Source: Ganoderma boninense
Taxonomy: Eukaryota; Basidiomycota; Agaricomycetes; Polyporales; Polyporaceae
Length of the DNA stretch: 52,235 bases
Assembly: GCA_002900995.3 (NCBI GenBank)
Contig: PJEW03000027.1
Location: forward strand, 1 to 52,235
Reading direction: 5' to 3'
Shown here piece by piece: positions 45,742 through 52,235 of this stretch (its first letter is position 1; every line of letters starts with the position of its first letter). A program made the translations under genes and the position numbers. The notes under the pieces are model-generated. The model saw only the letters and a list, made by a program, of their open reading frames with translations, ran no database searches and was not told the origin of the DNA.

Positions 45742-47027
45742 CTAACGCGCTTCAACAACAGTCTCAGTCAAAGACAGATGGTCCAAATGTGCATGCAGCG
45801 CCCGCGCGAACGCCAGCTCATCCATGGTCGGGTCGGGGTCCAACCCTAGGTCCCTTTCGAGCTCGTCGAAAAGACCAGCCGCGCCCGACAAATGCGCACC
45901 CTGCAACACGCGGCATGGATACGCAGGTACTCGGGGTTGGGCAGCGCTAAGCGGGGGTGAGAGGACTGGAAGGTGATCTCCTGCCCGTCGGCGAGCTCCG
46001 GGGATATCGCCAGAAGGGAGCGGACCCGATAGCGATTTGGCACGCCCTTGAGTGCCGTCGAGTTAAAGGAACAGCTGGCATCGGGAATGGCAGGTAATGA
46101 CGCACCTCGACTGGCTCGAACCACAGCTCGAGCGTGCCGAAGTTGTCGTGCAAGCGGTGGATCATCACCATCGCGTTCTCGAGCGAATGGACGTTGTCGG
46201 ATGTTGCGAGGTCATTGGCAATATCGGTATATCCCAAGTTTCTCAGCACGCGCTCGACGTTGTAGCTCGTCGTCAAGTCTTCCGGGAATATGTGACACAA
46301 CTCGAGAGTCTCAGAGTTAGCATAACCAGGAAGTCGATGTTCCTTGGCGTATGGCTTGTCGAGCGTCCGCGTCACGATGCAGCGGAAGTCCTCGCGCTGC
46401 ATCGCCTACTGATGGAATGAGAACAGCGCGGAGGCTGAGCAAAAAACATTTCGATACGACGCACCAGTCGCCTTGAGCGAGAGTAGCTCCCAGGAGTCTC
46501 AGCGAGGAGCTGATTGACCTCCTCTTCCGTGAGCTTGGACGGGGGCGGAGAAGTGTGCGACGACACGTCGGGGGTGGGGCCCTTGAACCTGCGAACTCGA
46601 GCGCCATCGCGTCAGGACTTATACAGCTCGAGCCAACCTCAACGCGGACAGATCACGGGCACTCACATGGACGTACGAGATGGTCCCTGTAAAACTCGCC
46701 GAGCGCCGTCAGCGCCTCCACGTCCACTGCATCCGATCCCGTTGAACTTGTGTCCCTTCGACAGGAGAGGATACCAGTCGCCACCGTGGCGATAGCTGTC
46801 TCCGAAAGCAGACGCGTCTGAGAGAGGAGGTGTCCGAGGATGCGAATGTTGACCAGCTTCGTCTTCAACGTTGGGTCGTCTGGTGGCCAGTGGTCCGGGA
46901 TAGGGTCAACGACATGCTCCGTGGCGCGGCAGATGGCGTATGCGCTGACGACGGTCGGATTGGTCGGATTTGGATGTATGAAATCTGCCCTGAGGGGTTG
47001 AGGAGAAAGTAGGTCTGCAGGTGGCAT
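45742..47027 (-). pseudogene. HNH-type nuclease paralogue, left copy, with a late one-base frameshift
   Basis: Exons 47027-46667, 46595-46465, 46405-46106, then from 46046. It starts MPPADLLSPQPLRADFIHPN. A helical N-terminal part (NIRILGHLLSQTRLLSETAI) is followed by a linker (KLTEEEVNQLLAETP). The HNH region has QREDFRCIVTRTLD, LELCHIFPEDL, LENAMVMIHRLHDNF and LWFEPVE, matching the fungal HNH-domain family. The last exon reads ADGQEITFQSSHPRLALP and YLRIHAACC. One G is then missing relative to the right copy (near 45,900), so the conserved end VAHLSGAAGLFDELE is out of frame. Read through the lesion, homology continues to a stop at 45742; without repair the frame ends near 45,846. The loss removes about 55 C-terminal residues but not the HNH core, so some activity is possible. 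DNA target and role are unknown. Confidence 0.8.
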
Positions 47028-49318
47028 ATGTAAATTGGGAACAGGATGAGGTCGTTCAAGCTCAAGCTGCACCGGGGACCCCGGGTCTCCGGAGATTCCC
47101 GACCGCGCAGCGCTACGGCTGTAAAGCGGGCGCTCGCCTGCCTGCAATCGCAAGTTCACCCACTAATACTAAGTTGAAGCAGACTTTGAGGTACTCGGAA
47201 GTGCGCCGGCGGAAACCTTGCTTGATTGCAAGTCGTCTTTTGTGCTTCGCTGGTAATTTGTCCAGCCAAAAGTTTACAACTGTGCATATGTCAGTGCTTA
47301 CTCTACTGCGAGTCAGTAGTGAGCATCAGCAAAAGCGCTAACCCGTGGCCATGGCACTGCCACGCACGCTCAGGTTTGCCTACTAAAACGGGACGGCCGA
47401 GGTTTGCAATGCATCACCTTGCCGTTGCAAACCTCGTCTTGAAGAGGCTATAATCACCATGCCAAGATTACGATATTTGTTAGTATTGTATACCATAAAC
47501 TTGGCGAGGAATTGATAGTCAGTGACCTTGGAATTAGTCGCAAGCTCCGGTCCGGGCCTAGGCTGGCGGCAGTGCGGGTCTCCAGGGCGCTTCTGTCCAA
47601 GGCTCGGACTTGTCTCTCGCTGTCGTCCATGACCGCCCCCTTCGCTATCGACTTTCCCTTACTCTTCCCTCATTGTTGCCTCCATATCGCGCACTACTAT
47701 CTTCATGTTCATCTATTCAGCTCCGAATTAAGGCCGGGACCAGTCTATGCAGTTGTTCAATCATATCAGGTCAAAGTCATGGCGACCCCGGCCCAGTGAA
47801 GACGGTGAGCTGATTTCATCGGTTTTGTGCTCCTAGGGCACCGTCGCTAGGTGTGCATGGAGGGTGGGGATGGCGTGTAGTGTATCAATTATCCCCGCTG
47901 TCACAATCGGGTGGGGTCCGTGCGCTGTCGAGGTCCTGGTTCAAGAGCTGTCATCCGGACCTCCCACCTTATAAATCGCTCCTTGGCCCATTCGTTACTG
48001 ACTTCAACTGTTTTCTCTCCCTCCCACCATATCATACCTCGCTTTCTAAGCTATGTGGGCACTCACTCTTCCGGGTCTCAAGCCTCGAGATGAGCTGGCA
48101 TCGTACTGACTTCTTCTGTGCAGACTCTTCCTGTGGCCGCTCGCAATGTCCGGCGGTGACCGGTGATCACTGGGTTCCTTGTTATGGGTGAGTTATTATA
48201 TGCGCTTTCCTCTCGGCGTTTCTGACTATATGCGCTTCGAAAACCCGCTAGGCACACATTTGCGACGAGGGTGGTGGTTGTGGGCTCGAGAGCAGCCCAG
48301 TACGAGGTTGCAGGTACGCCCCTCCCTGTCGTTGATTTTTTCCTTCTCTTCGACTGCCTTCAGAAGAGGCATGCTTCAATACTAGTCTATCCTTGTGCGT
48401 TTTCCCGAGCACACTGTTGAGTTATTTCAATTCCGTATTACCATTCACGTCCTCTGCTACGCCTGCCACATGCCCAGTCTTGTGGCGTCCCGTACGTAAC
48501 CTTGCTCTCGCTCCACCTGCACTGTTGTCCCCAAGTAGTACCTTTGTTTTGCCTGTGTCATCGTCCCATTGTTCGATGGCTATGGCGTGTCACACACAGC
48601 TCGGTTAATATCATTTATTTTCTGTTCATGAGTTTTCTGGTGCGGCGTTGTCGGCTGGTGATGATCGATGAATATATATGAATAAAATGAGTATTAGTAA
48701 CTTTTGAGTGAGCTTATAGATTTGCATTACATCTGCAATCCTCACATTCCTTGTAAATGTTCGCCTTGCAGGGCGGAGGTTTGCAATGCACCCCGCCAAG
48801 GTTTGCCATGCGATCCTCGGTATGCCAGGGCGATCCCCAAATAACCACTCCTTTGTAATGCTAATACAATCCTCAACTAGGCAATCCGGTAATATAATGC
48901 TATTTAGAATAAAATTCACATTGTATATAGGATTACAATAGTTTTGCGCCGCCGCAGATGTAGCATGTGAGAAATCTGGCGGTTGGGACTTGGAGGCAGG
49001 CCCTCGGGGCTGAGCGCTGAGCAACCGGCGTCCCTGGACAGGCATTGAATAGTAGCCTATTAGGTGCCCAGACCTACAAGTTGACGTAGATTCTAGCCGA
49101 AGGGTGGTGCTAGGAAGCTCTGACATGGTTCGTTGAGTACGAAGGGGGGGTACCAGTATTTGTTGTCATTGCAAGGGCTTCCGGGCGATGGCTCTGAACG
49201 AGCTGGAAGTCGCTGCCAACGCTCGCTAAGGCGCTTAATGGTTCTGTATTAGGGCATTTATTTGGTTGTGTTTACGATATTGGATGAAGTCCGAGAAACC
49301 TTGTCAAGCAAGGTAACT
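47028..49318. other. Divergent spacer between the HNH pair
   Basis: About 2.3 kb. An 11-bp perfect hairpin lies at 47399-47409 / 47425-47435 (GAGGTTTGCAA / TTGCAAACCTC), and its first 15 bases recur exactly at 48776-48790. A minus-strand frame at 48626-49126 (166 codons, starting MSELPSTTLRLESTSTCRSG) has no recognisable motif. The 48,650-48,920 part is AT-richer than its surroundings. No supportable gene. Confidence 0.5.
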
Positions 49319-50708
49319 ATGGCCGCCGACTTGCGGTCTCCTCAGCCCCTTAGGGCGGATTTCTCGCATCCCAATCCATCCGTCGTCAGCGCATACACCA
49401 TCTGTCGTGCCTCCGAGCATGTCGTCGTCTCTGACCCCATCCGTGACTCGGCCCACTGGCCGCCCAGCGACCCGAAGCTGGTCAACATTCGCATCCTCGG
49501 ACACCTTCTCGCCCAGATGCGTCTCCTTTCCGACACCGCTATCGCCACCGTAACAACTGTCATTCTCTCCAGTCGAACGGACCCAGCGGGGAGCGACGAA
49601 GCGGCAGACGTGGAGGCACTGAGCGCGCTGGGCGAGTTCTACAAGAACCATCTCTTGCGTCCGTGTGAGTGTCAACTCCGCCAGGTTTATAGTTAACCTA
49701 GCTATCTGACAGTCAGCGGTTGAGTTCGCAGGTTCAAATGCTGCACCTCTAACACTTCGTCGCACCCTTCTTCTCCGAGCCCATCCTCATCTAAATTTAA
49801 GCTCACGGAAGAGGAGCTCGACCACCTCCTCGCCGAGACTCCCAGATGTCAGTCCAAGTCAAGACAACTGGTGCGTCATGCTCACATCAGTATCAATCAC
49901 AGGACGTCGTGTGCTCGGCAATCGCGCTATCCTGATACCCCCCACAGGCACTGCACCGCGACGACTTCCGCTGCATCGTGACGCGCGTGCTCGACATTTC
50001 GTACGCCCGCGAACTCCAGGCTCAAGTTCCCGGTCCGCTCGAGGCGCAGTCCCTCGAGTGCTGCCACATCTTCCCAGCATCAGAATCGACCAGCTCCGAG
50101 CTCGCGGGCGTGCTGAGGAGCCTGGGCTACACCGACATCGCCGACGACCTTGAGGATGCAACGGCAGAGAAGATCTACTCGCTGGAAAACACGATGACGA
50201 TGGTCCACGTCCTGCACGACCACTTCACCAGGCTCGACCTGTGGTTCGAACCCGCCGAGGTGCGTTCCCCCCGCATCTAATCTCTCCAAGCCCTCGACGT
50301 AGTAGTCGCACTTCGACTCCCCAGCAATACATATACATACATGCTAAGCACCACACAGGACCCGGACCCGGCCTCGGACCCCACCCAGAGCCCGGGCCGC
50401 CCCACTACCGCCTGCGCACCATCTGGCTCCTCCCGCACGGCCTCGCCGACGGCCAAGTGGTCGCATTCGAGTGCCACTCGGCGCACCCCCACCTCGCGCC
50501 GCCCGATCCAGAGTACCTGCGCATCCATGCAGCGTGCTGCCGCGTGGCGCATCTGTCGGGCGCGGCTGGGCTTTTCGACGAGCTCGAGAGGGGCTTGGGG
50601 GCTCACCCCGACCCCGTTCCGGCCGCGGAGGGGGCGGCGTTAGCGCGCGCGCTGCGTGCGCACTTGGACTGTCTGTCTTTGAGTGGGACAGCGGTTGAAG
50701 CGAGTTAG
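49319..50708 (+). CDS. HNH-type nuclease paralogue, right copy (4 exons, intact)
   Basis: Exons 49319-49664, 49725-49870, 49948-50259 and from about 50392 to 50708. It starts MAADLRSPQPLRADFSHPN, aligned with the left copy. NIRILGHLLAQMRLLSDTAI, KLTEEELDHLLAETP, HRDDFRCIVTRVLD, LECCHIFPASES, LENTMTMVHVLHDHFTRLD, LWFEPAE, ADGQVVAFECHS and VAHLSGAAGLFDELE follow. The first two exons total 492 nt in both copies. HNH proteins use a His/Asn/His metal site to cut DNA; here the candidate residues are the His of CHIFP, the Asn of LENTM and the His of LHDHF. The second acceptor (TTGAG|TT) and last acceptor (CAGAG|CCC) are not canonical CAG and were chosen by phase and by comparison. The last exon start is tentative. 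The function of the family in basidiomycetes is unknown. Confidence 0.82.
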
Positions 50709-51017
50709 ACGCTATCGATCCCGGGCGGACTATTAGTCTGGTCGTCGTGCCGGCTGCCTTGGCGCCATACGCGCGTACGCTCCTCCACTTCCCCGACATC
50801 CTGCACCACCTCGGACCGGCCCCGCTCGAACGCAGAGTCCCCAGATTCTGTCTTGAAATTCTTATTCCTACGGCTTCTAATATCCTAAATCCAACCCAGC
50901 GCACTCGTGCAAAGCCCCAAATACCGATGCTCTGCGGTCCGCGAGTCCTTCCCTGCCACGCGGGCCATCGGGGAAACCTTGCTTCTTGCTCCTTGCTCCT
51001 TGCTTCTTGCGCGCTTA
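50709..51017. other. Spacer before the MITE, with a CTTGCT-type simple repeat
   Basis: No gene. The last about 35 bases (50,977-51,010) are imperfect CTTGCTTC/CTTGCTCC repeats that run up to the left end of the MITE. Confidence 0.5.
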
Positions 51018-51369
51018 CAGCAGATTCACAAATGCATGACGCGTGTCGAAAAATTTCGACGCGTTCGAATCTTCCAACCTATCTTCCGAACCAGTCTTGC
51101 AACTTACAAGCGCCCGTCAAACCGTTACAAAGCGGCGTGGCATGTTTGGCTCCTCGCCGGAAATGGGCTGCGTGTGACTCTCGTGACGGCACGCGTTCGC
51201 AACGGGGGTTCGTCACGCACCATTTGGGGCAGGGGACCAAACAAACCACGCCGGCGGGGATTGGCCCGATGGGCGTCTATGGGTTGGAAGATTGGGTCGG
51301 AAGGTTGCTCGGAAGATTGGGACGCGTCGAAAAAAATCTTGGACGCGTCATCCATTTGTGAATCTGCTG
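51018..51369. mobile_element. MITE with long terminal inverted repeats, flanked by TA
   Basis: The ends CAGCAGATTCACAAATG... and ...CATTTGTGAATCTGCTG are inverted copies extending about 55-60 bases (51018-51075 against 51312-51369), with a few mismatches and a one-base gap. The element is bordered by TA on both sides (51016-51017, 51370-51371), the target duplication of Tc1/mariner elements. The 352-bp length and lack of a transposase frame make it non-autonomous. GACGCGT occurs twice in each arm as a subterminal motif, a possible transposase-binding site. The two open frames crossing it are artefacts. Confidence 0.82.
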
Positions 51370-52235
51370 TAATCCTAATGGAACGCGAACGCTCGCCAGC
51401 ACGCCGAGCTGGAATCATCGGTGAACATGCTCTGCTCGCATGTCCTCAGACCACTCCCGACGGCATCTACCACTGGTGTGAAAGCGTTCCATTCAACTTG
51501 ACATTCACGACCTCTGTCGAGTTGCGCAGCTGCCATCCTCTATCCGCCCTTGCCCAGCCTGAGGGACCGGGGACCGGTTCGAGAGCATGGCGCGCGAGGA
51601 GATCAAGCCGGCCACCGACCACGCGGTCGACCCCAAGGTGCTGAAGCGGCCGTCCAGCAGTACCGAGGTCGAGGTCAAGGTCTAGTATTTGGCAAAGACC
51701 CCGAGGGCATGGACCCCGTGTTCGTCGACCCCTGTTGTGAGTCGTGCCGACTCCGCGGAATGATGGTTGGCGATGATTGAGAAGATGGGTCTCTGTATGC
51801 TGTGGACTAAGCCTGCGGACGACGAGACCGTGAAGTGAAGTAGGTCGAGGATGCGGTCAAGGGGTACATCTCGCAGCCGTGCACGACCACCGTAGTCCGA
51901 AGATAAGCATGTTCCTTCGCCCTCCCGTTGTCGCGGCGTGCTGGTCTGCCATTCGCTTTCGTCTCCTCCTTCTCCTCCTCCTCCTCCTCCTCCTCCTGTT
52001 GTGTCGCGAACCATCCTTCATTCTTGCTATCCCACCTCCTCACTCTTGAGAAGAAACAGGACGTGCTCGTCGAAGCCCTCGTCGTTGGCCGTGCTAATAG
52101 CCGTATTGCGGGATCCAGCATGAAGCGCTCTGGTTCTCGAGGAGGCGATGCGATCAAGTGGCTGTCCGTGGTAGCGGTGCATGAGCTTCGATCGAAGAAC
52201 CCTTTTTTTTATCACGCGTTTTCAGTAGGGTTCAA
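51370..52235. other. Right end of window, no supportable gene
   Basis: A + frame around 51,585-51,685 (REEIKPATDHAVDPKVLKRP) looks weakly coding and could be an internal exon of a gene running off the window, but no start, splice partners or family can be given. Confidence 0.35.
51962..51998. repeat. (CTC)n pyrimidine simple repeat
   Basis: TCTCCTCCTTCTCCTCCTCC and further CTC triplets, of the same class as the tract before the deacetylase. Confidence 0.85.

Noticed and set aside
48626..49126. 166-codon minus-strand frame in the HNH spacer
   Set aside because: No motif, no intron signals and partly AT-rich; the length alone is not enough to call a gene.
50907..51644. 245-codon plus-strand frame
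   Set aside because: It runs through the MITE and its inverted repeats, and the translation has no family resemblance.

Overview
The window looks like a chromosome-end-proximal piece of a basidiomycete genome, most likely an Agaricomycete. Genes are dense with short (about 50-75 nt) GT-AG introns, and GC content is high over most of the window. The gene families are typical of Agaricomycetes: a DUF6699-like protein, a tandem-WSC secreted protein, PPxY-tailed membrane proteins, an F-box protein and fungal HNH nucleases. No bacterial, organellar or CRISPR signal was seen.

Layout. (1) Positions 1-12,500 are subtelomere-like: minisatellites, hairpin-bearing repeats, three interstitial CCCTAA telomere repeats, and one large intact helicase gene on the minus strand (9 exons, 1822 aa). 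The helicase joins an OrsD/DUF3505-like zinc-finger N-terminus to a RecQ-type helicase, the arrangement associated with telomere-linked helicases. Its upstream side carries a large palindrome, a roughly 170-bp array and a roughly 178-bp array. (2) Positions 12,500-25,000 are ordinary chromosomal genes: a 13-exon membrane glycosyltransferase family 2 gene (-), ribosomal protein uL1/RPL10A (+, 5 exons, exactly 217 aa), a hypothetical protein (-), a PPxY-tailed membrane protein (-), and succinate-semialdehyde dehydrogenase (-, 14 exons including a 7-nt microexon). (3) Positions 25,000-33,000 are gene-poor, with one DUF6699-like gene. (4) Positions 33,000-37,000 hold two more paralogues of the PPxY-tailed membrane family in tandem (+). 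(5) Positions 37,000-43,750 hold an F-box-type gene with two apparent frameshifts (-), a class I histone deacetylase (+, 7 exons, 594 aa) with a small inverted-repeat element in one intron, and a two-WSC secreted protein (-). (6) Positions 45,700-50,700 hold a head-to-head inverted pair of HNH-nuclease paralogues; the left copy has a one-base lesion near its 3' end. A TA-flanked MITE follows at 51,018-51,369.

The genes are independent eukaryotic transcription units with no sign of a pathway cluster. The clearest themes are telomere-proximal repeats around a helicase, and local gene-family duplication (three PPxY membrane proteins, two HNH nucleases). Exon models were built by hand from splice signals, reading-frame phase and family expectation. 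Phase closure over the whole gene was reached for the helicase, GT2, RPL10A, SSADH, the three membrane paralogues, the HDAC, the WSC protein and the right-hand HNH copy (whose last acceptor is tentative). No database search was possible.
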